Below, one piece after another: positions 34,786 through 44,830 of a stretch of 64,000 bases of DNA (its first letter is position 1; the number at the start of each line of letters is the position of its first letter). This stretch comes from Candidatus Enterocloster excrementipullorum. Its GTDB lineage: Bacteria > Bacillota > Clostridia > Lachnospirales > Lachnospiraceae. The stretch is from assembly GCA_019119575.1 (NCBI GenBank), contig DWWT01000026.1, positions 1 through 64,000 on the forward strand. The letters are read 5' to 3'. A program made the position numbers and the translations under genes. The notes under the pieces were generated by a model. It saw only the letters and a list, made by a program, of their open reading frames with translations. It made no database searches and was not told the DNA's origin.

Positions 34786-36159
34786 ATGGCAGAGCGCAGC
34801 AGTTATTCGGAGGTTACCCCTGAAATTGTGCGTCTGGCAGAGATGAGCCGGGAAGCCGGCGTGATTGATACGGAGCTGTTTACGAAATACGATGTAAAGA
34901 GAGGGCTCCGCGATTTAAACGGCAAGGGCGTTCTGGCAGGACTTACAAACATTTCCGATGTCCGCGCGACCAAGATCGTGGACGGCAAGTCCGTACCGGC
35001 CGAAGGGCGCCTGTTTTACAGGGGTTACGAAGTGAAGGATCTGATCGATGGGTTCAGCCGGGATAACCGGTTTGGATTTGAGGAGGTTACATACCTGCTC
35101 CTGTTCGATAAGCTTCCCAATACCCAGGAATTGGAGGACTTTGAAAAGCTTCTCATTTTCTACCGCAGCCTTCCCACCAGCTTCGTGCGGGATATCATTA
35201 TGAAGGCGCCCAGCAAGGACATGATGAATACCCTGGCCCGCAGCATATTGACGCTCTATTCCTATGACGATGCGGCGGATGATGTGAGCCTTCCCAATGT
35301 CCTCAGACAGTGCCTGCAGCTTATCAGTCTGTGCCCGCTGCTGTCGATTTATGGTTATCAGGCATACAGCCATTATCATGACGGCCAGAGCTTTTTTATC
35401 CACCAGCCCCTGTCCGAGGGCTCTATGGCAGAAAATATCCTTCATATTCTCAGGCCTGACAGCCGCTATACGCCCCTGGAGGCAAAACTTCTCGATATCT
35501 GTATGATTCTCCATATGGAGCACGGCGGCGGAAACAACTCTACCTTTACTACCCACGTGGTCTCCTCCTCCCTGACGGATACGTATTCGGTTATGGCTGC
35601 GGCAATCGGCTCTTTAAAAGGACCGCGGCACGGCGGTGCAAATATCAAGGTGATCCAGATGTTTGAGGATATGAAAAAAGAGGTAAAGGACTGGGCAGAT
35701 GAGGAAGAAGTCAGCCGCTATCTGGACCGCCTGCTTAACAAGGATGCTTTTGATAAGGCGGGCCTGATTTACGGCGTGGGCCATGCGGTGTACTCCATTT
35801 CCGATCCAAGAGCCGTGGTATTAAAGAAGTTTGTGGAGAAGCTTTCTGAAGAAAAGGGGCTTCACAAGGAATTTGAGCTTTATAACCTGGTTGAGCGCCT
35901 GGCTCCCAAAATTATTGCGGGAGAGCGGAAGATGTACAAGGGCGTCAGCGTCAATGTGGATTTTTATTCCGGTTTTGTGTATAAGATGCTGGGGCTTCCC
36001 ATGGAGCTTTATACCCCCATCTTTGCCATTGCCAGGATGAGCGGCTGGGCCGCCCACCGTCTGGAAGAGCTGGCAAATAACGGCAAGATTATCCGTCCGG
36101 CTTACAAGTCGATCTGTGAGGAGCGGGCGTATGTAGATTTAAAGGACAGGACAGAATAA
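34786..36159 (+). CDS. gltA: Citrate synthase
   Basis: Condenses oxaloacetate and acetyl-CoA; in a fermentative anaerobe mainly for glutamate synthesis. Catalytic segments: EHGGGNNSTFTTHVVSSSLTDTYS (His), GPRHGGAN and GVGHAVYSISDPRA (His), and the C-terminal VNVDFYSGFVYKMLGLP (Asp). At about 457 residues it belongs to the long clostridial type with an extra N-terminal helical segment. ATG 34786 is preceded by AAAGGTGG; GTG 34774 is in frame. Its stop is one base from that of the convergent PHP gene. 2-methylcitrate synthase activity cannot be excluded by sequence. Confidence 0.93.
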   Translation: MAERSSYSEVTPEIVRLAEMSREAGVIDTELFTKYDVKRGLRDLNGKGVLAGLTNISDVRATKIVDGKSVPAEGRLFYRGYEVKDLIDGFSRDNRFGFEEVTYLLLFDKLPNTQELEDFEKLLIFYRSLPTSFVRDIIMKAPSKDMMNTLARSILTLYSYDDAADDVSLPNVLRQCLQLISLCPLLSIYGYQAYSHYHDGQSFFIHQPLSEGSMAENILHILRPDSRYTPLEAKLLDICMILHMEHGGGNNSTFTTHVVSSSLTDTYSVMAAAIGSLKGPRHGGANIKVIQMFEDMKKEVKDWADEEEVSRYLDRLLNKDAFDKAGLIYGVGHAVYSISDPRAVVLKKFVEKLSEEKGLHKEFELYNLVERLAPKIIAGERKMYKGVSVNVDFYSGFVYKMLGLPMELYTPIFAIARMSGWAAHRLEELANNGKIIRPAYKSICEERAYVDLKDRTE

Positions 36160-36160
36160 G

Positions 36161-36970
36161 CTACAGGGTCACCATTTCCGGCCGTCTGTTGTGAAATACC
36201 GCATACCAGCGGAAGCCGCATTCCTTGAGCAGCCTGCGGCAGGCGTCAAAGCCATATCCCAGGTGCTCGGGCGCATGGGCGTCGGAGCCGATGGTGATGA
36301 GTTCTCCGCCCATCTGCCGGTAGCGCCGCAGGATGGCGCTGCTGGGGTTTGGCTGGCTCAGCCCATATTTTAAACCTCCGGTGTTGCACTCCAGGGCCTT
36401 GCCGTGGTCGATGAGCACCTGGAGGATGGGATCAATCCATTCTTTAAATGCCTCATAAGAATAGGCAAAATCCTTATGGGGAGCGTACCGCACCACGTAA
36501 TCCAGATGTCCGTAGGAATCAAAGTAAGGATAGAAGGCCTTGGCTCTGGCGAGGCTTACCTTTAAAAAGGAGCTGATTCCCTCTTTTTCCCCGTGGTGCT
36601 CCCAGTAGGAGGGATAATAGGGATCCATGCAGTTCACAAAATGGCTGGATCCTATAACAAAATCAAAGGACTGACCGAAAACCTCGTCAAACCGGCCAAA
36701 ATAGTCTGTCAGATGATCCTGCAGTCCAAGTTCAATGCCGATGTTGATTCGTATGCGGTCTTTATATTTTTTCTGGTAGGTCTTTAGGGTCTTTAAATAA
36801 GCGGGAATATCCAGTTCGAAATTGTCTTCACAGAACCAGGAATCATGATCGTGGTGATCTGTAAAGCAGATTTCCTTCATGCCAAGGCTTATAGCCCTCT
36901 CTACCTGTGACCGGACGGACGCTTTGGAATCGCCGGAAAAGCGGGTGTGGAGATGACAGTCGTATATCAT
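36161..36970 (-). CDS. PHP-domain phosphatase, histidinol-phosphatase (HisJ/HisK) family
   Basis: Trinuclear-metal phosphoesterase. The opening IYDCHLHTRFSGDSK gives the H-x-H ligands, and ICFTDHHDHDS the next Asp/His group. IGIELGLQ supplies a Glu, SSHFVN a His and TIGSDAHAPEHLG the final D-x-H. 269 residues fits HisJ-type histidinol phosphatases; no other his gene is nearby, so a different phosphate ester is possible. AAGAGGAGG lies upstream of the ATG. Confidence 0.85.
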   Translation of the reverse strand: MIYDCHLHTRFSGDSKASVRSQVERAISLGMKEICFTDHHDHDSWFCEDNFELDIPAYLKTLKTYQKKYKDRIRINIGIELGLQDHLTDYFGRFDEVFGQSFDFVIGSSHFVNCMDPYYPSYWEHHGEKEGISSFLKVSLARAKAFYPYFDSYGHLDYVVRYAPHKDFAYSYEAFKEWIDPILQVLIDHGKALECNTGGLKYGLSQPNPSSAILRRYRQMGGELITIGSDAHAPEHLGYGFDACRRLLKECGFRWYAVFHNRRPEMVTL

Positions 36971-37140
36971 GGAGCATGCCTCCTCTTAAAGTCTTGAAAC
37001 GGTTCCAAACGACATTATAATAGTAAAAAACGAGAAAGACAAGATGGGAACTTTGATGGAGGACAAAAAGATTGGAGGGCGGCTGCCGAGGAATTGCCGG
37101 GTGCTCTGCCGGGCGGCCGTTAAAAAAGTGAAAAAGGGGC

Positions 37141-37169
37141 TTGCCATTTCCAGGGAAATTGATTACAAT
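37141..37169 (+). promoter_or_regulatory. gap promoter
   Basis: TTGCCA (37141-37146) and TACAAT (37164-37169) are 17 bp apart, about 45 bp upstream of the gap ATG. Confidence 0.65.
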
Positions 37170-37214
37170 GTAATAAGGTTTATTATATTTTTAACAAACT
37201 AGGAGGAATAAATC

Positions 37215-38246
37215 ATGGCAGTAAAAGTTGCAATTAATGGTTTTGGACGTATTGGCCGTCTGGCGTTCCGTCAGATGTTCGGAGCAGAGGGCTATGAGGT
37301 TGTAGCCATCAACGACTTGACCGATCCCAAGATGTTAGCACACCTTTTAAAGTATGATACCGCTCAGGGCGGATACGCCGGCCACATCGGCGAGGGCAAG
37401 CACACCGTAGAGGCAGGAGAAAACTCCATCATCGTAGACGGCAAGGAGATTACCATCTACAAGGAGCCCAAGGCTGCTGACCTTCCCTGGGGAGAGATCG
37501 GCGTAGACGTAGTGCTTGAGTGCACCGGTTTCTACTGCTCCAAGGAGAAATCTCAGGCTCACATCGACGCAGGCGCAAAGAAGGTTGTTATCTCTGCTCC
37601 CGCGGGCAACGATCTGAAGACCATCGTTTACAGCGTAAATGAGAAGACCCTGACCGCTGAGGACAAGATCATCTCCGCAGCTTCCTGCACCACCAACTGT
37701 CTGGCACCCATGGCTAAGGCTCTGAACGACTACGCTCCCATCCAGAGCGGTATCATGAGCACCATCCATGCGTACACCGGCGATCAGATGATCCTGGACG
37801 GCCCCCACAGAAAGGGCGACTTAAGAAGAGCACGTGCCGGCGCTGCCAACATCGTTCCCAACTCCACCGGCGCTGCAAAGGCTATCGGCCTGGTTATCCC
37901 CGAGCTGAACGGCAAGCTGATCGGCTCCGCACAGCGTGTTCCGGTTCCCACCGGCTCCACCACCATCCTGACTGCAGTTGTTAAGAAGGCTGGCGTTACC
38001 AAGGAAGATATCAATGCCGCTATGAAGGCAGCTGCTTCCGAGTCCTTCGGCTACAACGAGGATCCGATCGTTTCCTCCGATGTAATCGGCATGCGTTACG
38101 GCTCCCTGTTCGATGCAACCCAGACCATGGTGGCTCAGATTGCCGATGATCTGTACGAGGTACAGGTTGTTTCATGGTATGACAACGAGAACTCCTATAC
38201 CAGCCAGATGGTAAGAACCATCAAGTACTTCGCTGAGCTGGCATAA
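37215..38246 (+). CDS. gap: Glyceraldehyde-3-phosphate dehydrogenase
   Basis: NAD-dependent glycolytic enzyme. Rossmann start [19 protein letters not shown]. Catalytic Cys158 lies in [12 protein letters not shown], and the His partner in [28 protein letters not shown] ends the fold. 343 residues. Codon use is visibly more biased toward preferred codons than in neighbours, as expected for a highly expressed gene. AGGAGG precedes the ATG. It opens the gap-pgk-tpiA-gpmI run, separated from pgk by two hairpins. Confidence 0.97.
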   Translation: MAVKVAINGFGRIGRLAFRQMFGAEGYEVVAINDLTDPKMLAHLLKYDTAQGGYAGHIGEGKHTVEAGENSIIVDGKEITIYKEPKAADLPWGEIGVDVVLECTGFYCSKEKSQAHIDAGAKKVVISAPAGNDLKTIVYSVNEKTLTAEDKIISAASCTTNCLAPMAKALNDYAPIQSGIMSTIHAYTGDQMILDGPHRKGDLRRARAGAANIVPNSTGAAKAIGLVIPELNGKLIGSAQRVPVPTGSTTILTAVVKKAGVTKEDINAAMKAAASESFGYNEDPIVSSDVIGMRYGSLFDATQTMVAQIADDLYEVQVVSWYDNENSYTSQMVRTIKYFAELA

Positions 38247-38271
38247 TCCGGCCTGTATAAAAGGGCCGCGC

Positions 38272-38290
38272 TGACTGATCCGATCAGTCA
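38272..38290 (+). other. Short perfect stem 3' of gap
   Basis: TGACTGATC and GATCAGTCA pair around a single C (38272-38290). The near-zero loop makes it better as a DNA palindrome or inter-strand site than as an RNA hairpin. Confidence 0.4.
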
Positions 38291-38309
38291 CTATTCAGGC
38301 AGACTCATG

Positions 38310-38342
38310 GGGGTCCGGTCGTTAGGACCGGGCCCCTTTATT
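38310..38342 (+). terminator. GC-rich hairpin between gap and pgk
   Basis: An 11-bp stem (38310-38320 with 38326-38336, one mismatch) and 5-nt loop are followed by TTTATTG. It would partly terminate after gap, giving more gap than pgk message. Confidence 0.7.
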
Positions 38343-38417
38343 GTGAGCATTGTTATGAGCATGCAGACGCCTGCCGTGCAGACGCTTGCGTGCGATCAGG
38401 AAAGGAGAACACACATC

Positions 38418-39635
38418 ATGTTAAAAAAGAAAACCGTAGATGATCTGAAAGATTTACAGGGCAAGAAGGTTCTGGTGCGCTGCGATTTCAACGTGCCGTT
38501 AAAGGAGGGCGTGATCCAGAATTACAACCGTATTGACGGTGCAATCCCCACCATTAAGAAACTCTTGGACCAGGGCGCGCGCGTGATTCTGTGCTCCCAC
38601 CTGGGCAAGCCCAAGGGCCAGCCGCTTCCCGAGATGAGCCTGGCTCCCGTGGCTCCGGCTCTTTCCGAGAGACTGGGTGTGGAAGTTAAATTCGCAGACG
38701 ATCCCCAGGTGACAGGTCCGGAAACCCAGAAGATGGCTGCTGAGTTAAAGGACGGCGAGGTGCTGCTTCTGCAGAACACCCGTTACCGCGTGGAAGAGAC
38801 CAAGTTTAAAGACGGAGATGCTGCTTCTGAGGGATATTCCAAGGAGCTGGCCGGTCTGTGCGACGGTATTTTTGTAAATGACGCATTCGGAACAGCACAC
38901 AGAGCACACTGCTCCAATGTGGGCGTGACCCGCTTCACCAAGGAGAATGTGGTTGGCTATCTGATGGAGAAGGAGATCAAGTTCCTGGGCCAGGCTGTGG
39001 AGAACCCGGTTCGTCCCTTCGCTGCAATCCTGGGCGGAGCCAAGGTTTCCGACAAGATCAATGTAATCAACAACCTGCTTGACAAGGTTGACACGCTTAT
39101 CATCGGCGGCGGTATGGCCTACACCTTCTTGAAGGCTCAGGGCCAGGAGATCGGCAACTCCCTCTGCGAGGAAGACAAGCTTGACTACGCGCTGGAGATG
39201 GTAAAGAAGGCCCAGGACAAGGGCGTGAAGCTGCTGCTTCCCGTAGACCATGTGGAGGGCAAAGAGTTCTCCAATGACACAGAGCGCAAAGTGGTTGACG
39301 TTATCGAGGCTGGCTGGTCCGGCTTTGACATCGGCCCCAAGACCATTGAACTTTACAAGAATGCCCTGGAGGGTGCAAAGACCGTTGTATGGAACGGCCC
39401 CATGGGTGTGTTTGAGTTTTCCAACTTCGCAGAGGGCACACTGGAGATCTGCCGTGCAGTTGCGGCCCTGGAGGATGCAACCACAGTAATCGGCGGCGGC
39501 GACTCCGTAAATGCAGTGAAGAGACTGGGCTTTGCCGATAAGATGACCCATATCTCCACCGGCGGCGGCGCTTCCCTGGAGTTCTTGGAGGGCAAGGAGC
39601 TTCCCGGTGTGGCAGCGGCTGACAATAAGGACTGA
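38418..39635 (+). CDS. pgk: Phosphoglycerate kinase
   Basis: Makes ATP from 1,3-bisphosphoglycerate. [26 protein letters not shown] and [13 protein letters not shown] are the N-domain substrate blocks. [18 protein letters not shown] and the C-terminal [16 protein letters not shown] and [20 protein letters not shown] bind nucleotide. 405 residues from ATG 38418, which follows AAAGGAGAA; the longer frame to 38307 overlaps the terminator. tpiA follows after 21 nt. Confidence 0.97.
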   Translation: MLKKKTVDDLKDLQGKKVLVRCDFNVPLKEGVIQNYNRIDGAIPTIKKLLDQGARVILCSHLGKPKGQPLPEMSLAPVAPALSERLGVEVKFADDPQVTGPETQKMAAELKDGEVLLLQNTRYRVEETKFKDGDAASEGYSKELAGLCDGIFVNDAFGTAHRAHCSNVGVTRFTKENVVGYLMEKEIKFLGQAVENPVRPFAAILGGAKVSDKINVINNLLDKVDTLIIGGGMAYTFLKAQGQEIGNSLCEEDKLDYALEMVKKAQDKGVKLLLPVDHVEGKEFSNDTERKVVDVIEAGWSGFDIGPKTIELYKNALEGAKTVVWNGPMGVFEFSNFAEGTLEICRAVAALEDATTVIGGGDSVNAVKRLGFADKMTHISTGGGASLEFLEGKELPGVAAADNKD

Positions 39636-39656
39636 TTTCAAAGGAGATAAATAGAG

Positions 39657-40412
39657 ATGGCGAGAAGAAAAATTATCGCGGGCAACTGGAAGATGAATAT
39701 GACACCTTCCCAGGCAGTTGCCCTGGTGGAAGAGTTAAAGCCCCTGGTGGGAAATGACGAGGTGGATGTGGTATTCTGCGTGCCGGCCATTGACATTGTT
39801 CCGGTAGTGGAGGCCGTGAAGGGCACCAACATCCAGGTGGGCGCGGAGAATATGTACTTTGAGGAAAAGGGCGCCTACACCGGCGAGATCGCTCCGGCCA
39901 TGCTGACGGACGCGGGCGTAAAGTACGTGATTTTAGGCCATTCCGAGAGAAGAGAGTATTTCAAGGAGACGGACGCGGATATCAATAAGAAGGTGTTAAA
40001 GGCATTTGAGCACGGCATCACCCCCATTATCTGCTGCGGCGAGTCTCTGACCCAGAGAGAACAGGGCATCACCATCGACTGGGTGCGCCAGCAGATCAAG
40101 ATCGCCTTCCAGCAGGTGAGCGCAGATCAGGCAAAGACGGCGGTTATCGCCTACGAGCCCATCTGGGCCATCGGCACCGGCAAGGTGGCAACTGCGGATC
40201 AGGCGCAGGAGGTGTGCGGGGCTATCCGCGCGTGCATCGGCGAGATCTACGATGAGGCTACGGCACAGGCCATCCGTATTCAGTACGGCGGCTCTGTTTC
40301 GGGCGCGTCCGCGCCGGAGCTGTTTGCCCAGCCTGATATTGACGGCGGCCTGGTGGGCGGCGCTTCCCTGAAAGCAGATTTTGGGAAGATTGTGAATTAC
40401 AACCGCGCATAA
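39657..40412 (+). CDS. tpiA: Triose-phosphate isomerase
   Basis: Interconverts DHAP and GAP. Opens [15 protein letters not shown] with the catalytic Lys. The catalytic His is in [11 protein letters not shown], the Glu in [13 protein letters not shown], and the phosphate loop is [30 protein letters not shown]. 251 residues is standard. AAAGGAGAT precedes the ATG. Confidence 0.97.
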   Translation: MARRKIIAGNWKMNMTPSQAVALVEELKPLVGNDEVDVVFCVPAIDIVPVVEAVKGTNIQVGAENMYFEEKGAYTGEIAPAMLTDAGVKYVILGHSERREYFKETDADINKKVLKAFEHGITPIICCGESLTQREQGITIDWVRQQIKIAFQQVSADQAKTAVIAYEPIWAIGTGKVATADQAQEVCGAIRACIGEIYDEATAQAIRIQYGGSVSGASAPELFAQPDIDGGLVGGASLKADFGKIVNYNRA

Positions 40413-40447
40413 GGCAGAACGGGCATTTTAAAGGAGACAAGGAAAAT

Positions 40448-41992
40448 ATGAGCAAGAAACCTACAGTATTGATGATTCTTGACGGCTACGGCCTGAACGA
40501 CAACTGCGAGCACAATGCGGTGTGCGAGGCCAGGACGCCTATTATGGATCAGCTCATGAGCCAGTGCCCCTTCGTGAAGGGCAATGCCAGCGGTATGGCC
40601 GTGGGACTTCCCGAGGGACAGATGGGCAACTCCGAGGTGGGCCATCTGAATATGGGTGCCGGCCGTGTGGTTTACCAGGAGCTGACCCGTATTACCAAAT
40701 CCATCCAGGACGGGGATTTTTTTGAGATTCCGGAATTTTTGCAGGCGGTGGAGAACTGCCGGAAGAATGATTCCGCCCTGCACCTGTTCGGTCTGGTGTC
40801 CGACGGCGGCGTTCACAGCCACAACACGCACATCTACGGCCTTCTGGAGCTGGCCAAGAGAAACGGCTTAAAGAAGGTGTACGTGCACTGCTTCCTGGAC
40901 GGCCGCGATACGCCGCCCGAATCAGGAAAGGGCTTTGTGGCCCAGCTTGAGGCAAAGATGGCGGAGATCGGCGTGGGCGAGGTGGCCTCTGTTATGGGAC
41001 GCTACTACGCTATGGACCGCGACAAGAGATGGGATCGTGTGGAGCTGGCCTACAGGGCTCTGACAAAGGGCGAGGGAAAGACCGCGGACAGCGCTGTCGC
41101 CGGAATTCAGGCATCCTACGATGAGGAAAAGGCGGATGAGTTTGTGGTTCCCTTCGTAGTCACAAAGGGCGGAAAGCCCACAGCTGTGATTCAGGATGGG
41201 GATTCCGTGATCTTCTACAATTTCCGTCCGGACCGGGCGCGCGAGATCACCCATGCCTTCTGCGATGACGAATTTGACGGCTTTGCCAGAGAGAAGAAGC
41301 TGGATCTGGTATATGTATGCTTTACGGATTACGATGAGACCATCACGAACAAGCTGGTGGCATTTAAGAAGGAGAGCATTACCAATACATTCGGCGAGTA
41401 CCTGGCGGCCCACGGCAAGACGCAGGTTCGTATTGCCGAGACAGAGAAATATGCCCACGTGACCTTCTTCTTTAATGGAGGCGTGGAGGAACCCAATCCC
41501 GGCGAGGATCGGATCCTGGTTCCCTCCCCCAAGGAAGTGGCTACTTACGATCTGAAACCGGAGATGAGCGCTTACGGCGTGTGCGATAAGCTGGTAGAGG
41601 CGATAGGCTCCGGGAAATACGATGTGATTATCATAAACTTCGCCAATCCCGACATGGTGGGACACACCGGCGTGGAGCCCGCGGCCATCAAGGCCATTGA
41701 GACCGTGGATGCGTGCGTGGGCCGGGCGGTGGACGCTATAAAGGAAGCGGACGGCGTGATGTTTATCTGCGCGGATCATGGAAACGCGGAGCAGCTGGTT
41801 GACTATGAGACGGGCGAGCCCTTTACGGCCCACACCACCAATCCGGTTCCCTTTATCCTGGTGAATGCGGATCCCTCCTACAAGCTGCGCGAGGGCGGCG
41901 CCCTCTGCGACATTGTCCCCACGCTGATTGAGCTTATGGGTATGGAGCAGCCGAAGGAGATGACAGGAAAATCTCTGCTGATCAAAGGCTGA
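40448..41992 (+). CDS. gpmI: Cofactor-independent phosphoglycerate mutase
   Basis: Mn-dependent iPGM of the alkaline phosphatase superfamily. The opening VLMILDGYGLND gives metal Asp. The phosphoserine lies in GNSEVGHLNMGAGR. HLFGLVSDGGVHSH, GRDTPPESG, YNFRPDRAREIT and FICADHGNAEQ carry further metal and substrate residues. 514 residues is standard. 35 nt after tpiA with AAAGGAGAC. Enolase and pyruvate kinase are not in the window. A terminator follows. Confidence 0.97.
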   Translation: MSKKPTVLMILDGYGLNDNCEHNAVCEARTPIMDQLMSQCPFVKGNASGMAVGLPEGQMGNSEVGHLNMGAGRVVYQELTRITKSIQDGDFFEIPEFLQAVENCRKNDSALHLFGLVSDGGVHSHNTHIYGLLELAKRNGLKKVYVHCFLDGRDTPPESGKGFVAQLEAKMAEIGVGEVASVMGRYYAMDRDKRWDRVELAYRALTKGEGKTADSAVAGIQASYDEEKADEFVVPFVVTKGGKPTAVIQDGDSVIFYNFRPDRAREITHAFCDDEFDGFAREKKLDLVYVCFTDYDETITNKLVAFKKESITNTFGEYLAAHGKTQVRIAETEKYAHVTFFFNGGVEEPNPGEDRILVPSPKEVATYDLKPEMSAYGVCDKLVEAIGSGKYDVIIINFANPDMVGHTGVEPAAIKAIETVDACVGRAVDAIKEADGVMFICADHGNAEQLVDYETGEPFTAHTTNPVPFILVNADPSYKLREGGALCDIVPTLIELMGMEQPKEMTGKSLLIKG

Positions 41993-42051
41993 TCGGCAGT
42001 GAAGCGGCTTGTGCGGAGCGGCTTATGAGAGTCTCTCTTTTGCCTGCCGGG

Positions 42052-42097
42052 AAAAGGCTCAGATGACAATTTGTCATTTGAGTCTTTTCTTTTTGTC
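42052..42097 (+). terminator. Terminator of the glycolytic operon
   Basis: AAAAGGCTCAGATGACAA (42052-42069) pairs with TTGTCATTTGAGTCTTTT (42071-42088), followed by CTTTTTG. Confidence 0.8.
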
Positions 42098-42150
42098 TGA
42101 AATAAGCTAAAATGAAAGTCAGCCGACAATTTATGAGGGGAATTTTGGGT

Positions 42151-43926
42151 ATGAAGACAAGAAAGCTGCTGAAAAGCTTTCTCCCTTATTACGGGAGATA
42201 CAAAAAGATATTGCTGTTTGATTTGTTCTGCGCATCGCTCACCACACTGGGAGAGCTGGTGCTCCCGCTGATGCTTCGCTATCTCACCAATCAGGGGATG
42301 GAAGATTTGTCCGTACTCACAGTGGGGGTGGTGCTGCGCATCGGCGGTCTGTATCTTGTGCTGCGCGTGATCGATTCTCTGGCCGCCTACTATATGGCCT
42401 ACACAGGACATGTGATGGGCGTTTATATCGAGACGGACATGCGCCAGGACGCATTTGAGCACTTGCAGATGCTGTCGGACAGCTATTACAGCAATACTAA
42501 GGTGGGGCAGATTATGTCCCGGATTACCAGTGACCTTTTCGATGTGACGGAGTTTGCCCATCACTGTCCGGAGGAGTTTTTTATCGCCGCGCTGAAAGGG
42601 GCGGTCTCTTTCGTGATCCTGTCGGGAATCAATCTGGAGCTTACCCTGCTCATTTTTCTGATGATTCCCATCATGATTGTCTCCTGCACCTGGTTCAATA
42701 TGAAGGTGAAAGAGGCATTCCGGAAGCAGAGAAACCAGATCGGAGAATTGAACGCCCAGATTGAGGACACGCTTTTGGGCAACCGCGTGGTGCGCGCCTT
42801 TGCAAATGAGCCGGTGGAGATCGAGAAGTTCGGAAAGGGCAACCGCACCTTTATGGAGATCAAGAAGCATACCTACCGGTATATGGCGGCTTTCCAGATC
42901 ACCACCCGGTCCTTTGACGGGCTGATGTATGTCATAGTGATTGTGGCCGGCGGCCTGTTTATGATCCGGGGGCGGATTGCGCCGGGAGACCTGGTGGCCT
43001 ACACCCTGTATGTGACCACGCTGCTCACCACCATCCGTCGGATTATTGAGTTCGCGGAGCAGTTCCAGCGGGGGATGACGGGAATCGAGCGCTTCCAGGA
43101 GATTATGGATGTGGCCCCGGACATCCGGGACAAGAAGGGGGCTAAGCCTCTTTCGGATGTGAAAGGCTCCGTTGAATTTGACCATGTGAGCTTTGCGTAT
43201 CCGGATGACCACAATCCGGTGCTTAAAAATATCAGCCTTCAGGTGAAACCCGGCGAGAAGATTGCCCTGGTTGGGCCTTCGGGCGGGGGGAAGACCACGC
43301 TCTGCAACTTGATTCCGCGGTTTTATGATGCCACAGAGGGCCATGTGCGGGTGGACGGCCGGGATGTGCGGGATCTGACGCTTAAAAGTCTGCGCTCCCA
43401 CATCGGAGTGGTTCAGCAGGACGTCTATCTGTTTTCCGGAACTGTGTTTGACAATATCGCCTACGGCAGGCCGGGGGCTTCCCGTGAGGAGGTCATGGAG
43501 GCGGCCCGCCTGGCGGGAGCCCATGAATTTATCATGGAACTTGCGGAGGGATATGATACCTACGTAGGCGAGCGGGGAGTAAAGCTTTCCGGCGGACAGA
43601 AGCAGAGAATCAGCATCGCCCGCGTATTTTTGAAGAATCCGGCGATCCTTATACTGGATGAGGCGACCTCCGCTCTGGACAATGAGAGCGAGTATCTGGT
43701 GTCCAAGTCCTTGGACCGCTTGGCGGCGGGGAGAACCACTATCACCATTGCGCACCGTCTGACCACCATACAGGGGGCGGACCGGATTCTGGTGCTGGCG
43801 GGAAATGAGATCGTAGAGCAGGGAAATCACAGGGAGCTTCTGGAGAAGAAGGGGATGTATTATCAGCTGTATGCCACGGCAAACCGGCTGAATGAGGGAG
43901 CAGATAAAGGAGAACAGGAAGAATGA
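42151..43926 (+). CDS. ABC exporter, fused permease and ATPase
   Basis: 591-residue half-transporter. Six membrane helices occupy about residues 1-310, with a long EAA-less exporter TMD (GQIMSRITSDLFDVTEF, VRAFANEPVEIEKF). The ATPase has Walker A GPSGGGKTTL, Q-loop VVQQDVYLFSGTVFDNIAYG, signature LSGGQKQR, Walker B ILILDEATSALDNESE and switch His in IAHRLTTI. Start ATG 42151 (MKTRKLLKSFLPYY) has GAGGGG upstream; the frame is open to 42112. It may act as a homodimer. Substrate unknown; lipid- or drug-exporter relatives are typical. It overlaps the DegV gene by ATGA. Confidence 0.9.
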   Translation: MKTRKLLKSFLPYYGRYKKILLFDLFCASLTTLGELVLPLMLRYLTNQGMEDLSVLTVGVVLRIGGLYLVLRVIDSLAAYYMAYTGHVMGVYIETDMRQDAFEHLQMLSDSYYSNTKVGQIMSRITSDLFDVTEFAHHCPEEFFIAALKGAVSFVILSGINLELTLLIFLMIPIMIVSCTWFNMKVKEAFRKQRNQIGELNAQIEDTLLGNRVVRAFANEPVEIEKFGKGNRTFMEIKKHTYRYMAAFQITTRSFDGLMYVIVIVAGGLFMIRGRIAPGDLVAYTLYVTTLLTTIRRIIEFAEQFQRGMTGIERFQEIMDVAPDIRDKKGAKPLSDVKGSVEFDHVSFAYPDDHNPVLKNISLQVKPGEKIALVGPSGGGKTTLCNLIPRFYDATEGHVRVDGRDVRDLTLKSLRSHIGVVQQDVYLFSGTVFDNIAYGRPGASREEVMEAARLAGAHEFIMELAEGYDTYVGERGVKLSGGQKQRISIARVFLKNPAILILDEATSALDNESEYLVSKSLDRLAAGRTTITIAHRLTTIQGADRILVLAGNEIVEQGNHRELLEKKGMYYQLYATANRLNEGADKGEQEE

Positions 43927-44792
43927 AGATAGCGGTAGTGACGGACAGCAACAGCGGAATCAGCCGGGAAGAGGGAGAACAGCTGGGTCTCTTTGTGCTT
44001 CCTATGCCGTTTTTGATTGACGGGCAGATGTATCTGGAGGGGATCGACTTAAGCCACGAGGAATTTTACCGGCGGATGGCAGCCGGGGCGGACATCACCA
44101 CATCCCAGCCTTCTCCGGACAGTGTGCTGACGCTCTGGGATAATTTGCTCAGAGAATATGATCAGATTGTCCATATTCCCATGTCCAGCGGTCTCAGCGG
44201 CTCCTGCCAGACAGCCCAGGTTTTGGCTCAGGATTACGAGGGAAAGGTGTGGGTGGCGGACAATCACAGGATTTCCGTCACACAGCGCCAGTCTGCTCTG
44301 GAAGCCGTGGCCTTGGCGGATAAAGGGTATTCCGGCGGGGAGATCAGGGAGATCCTGGAGAGAACCGGGGGGGACAGCATCATTTATATCACGGTAGACA
44401 CTCTGAAATATCTGAAAAAAGGCGGGAGAATCACCCCTGCGGCCGCGGCCCTGGGGACGCTTCTGCGGATTAAGCCGGTTCTTCAGATCGCCGGGGAGAG
44501 GCTGGACGCATTTTCAAAGGTTCGGACCATGAAGCAGGCAAAAACCGCGATGATGGCGGCGATTGCCAAGGATTTGGAGGGATTTTTGGGAGATCCCAAG
44601 GGCCAGGATACGTATTTTCAGGTGGCCCACAGCTGCAACGAAGAGGAGGCCCAAGAGCTTACGGCCGCGCTGGAGGAGCTGTATCCCAATTGGCCGGTGG
44701 AGTCCGCGCCTCTCTCCTTAAGCATTGCCTGCCATATTGGTCCGGGATCCCTGGCTGTGGCATGCACCAGAAGGCTTAAGGAGCTCTCCTGA
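43923..44792 (+). CDS. DegV family (fatty-acid-binding) protein
   Basis: 289 residues. The DegV signature VTDSNSGISREEGEQLGLFVLPMPFLIDG opens the protein. TSQPSPDSVLTLWDN, HIPMSSGLSGSCQTA (ligand carboxylate site) and YITVDTLKYLKKGGRIT...GTLLRIKPVL are family blocks. DegV/FakB proteins present fatty acids to FakA kinase. No FakA is adjacent. Starts inside the exporter stop (ATGA). Confidence 0.93.
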   Translation: MKIAVVTDSNSGISREEGEQLGLFVLPMPFLIDGQMYLEGIDLSHEEFYRRMAAGADITTSQPSPDSVLTLWDNLLREYDQIVHIPMSSGLSGSCQTAQVLAQDYEGKVWVADNHRISVTQRQSALEAVALADKGYSGGEIREILERTGGDSIIYITVDTLKYLKKGGRITPAAAALGTLLRIKPVLQIAGERLDAFSKVRTMKQAKTAMMAAIAKDLEGFLGDPKGQDTYFQVAHSCNEEEAQELTAALEELYPNWPVESAPLSLSIACHIGPGSLAVACTRRLKELS

Positions 44793-44830
44793 ATGCCCGT
44801 GTTTAAGGAGGATAGAAGGAGGTGCCGCAT

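Noticed and set aside
41878-43830. 650-codon open frame antisense to gpmI and the ABC exporter
   Set aside because: It mirrors two well-supported genes, has no SD or family motifs and is His/Arg-rich as expected of antisense shadow in GC-rich DNA.
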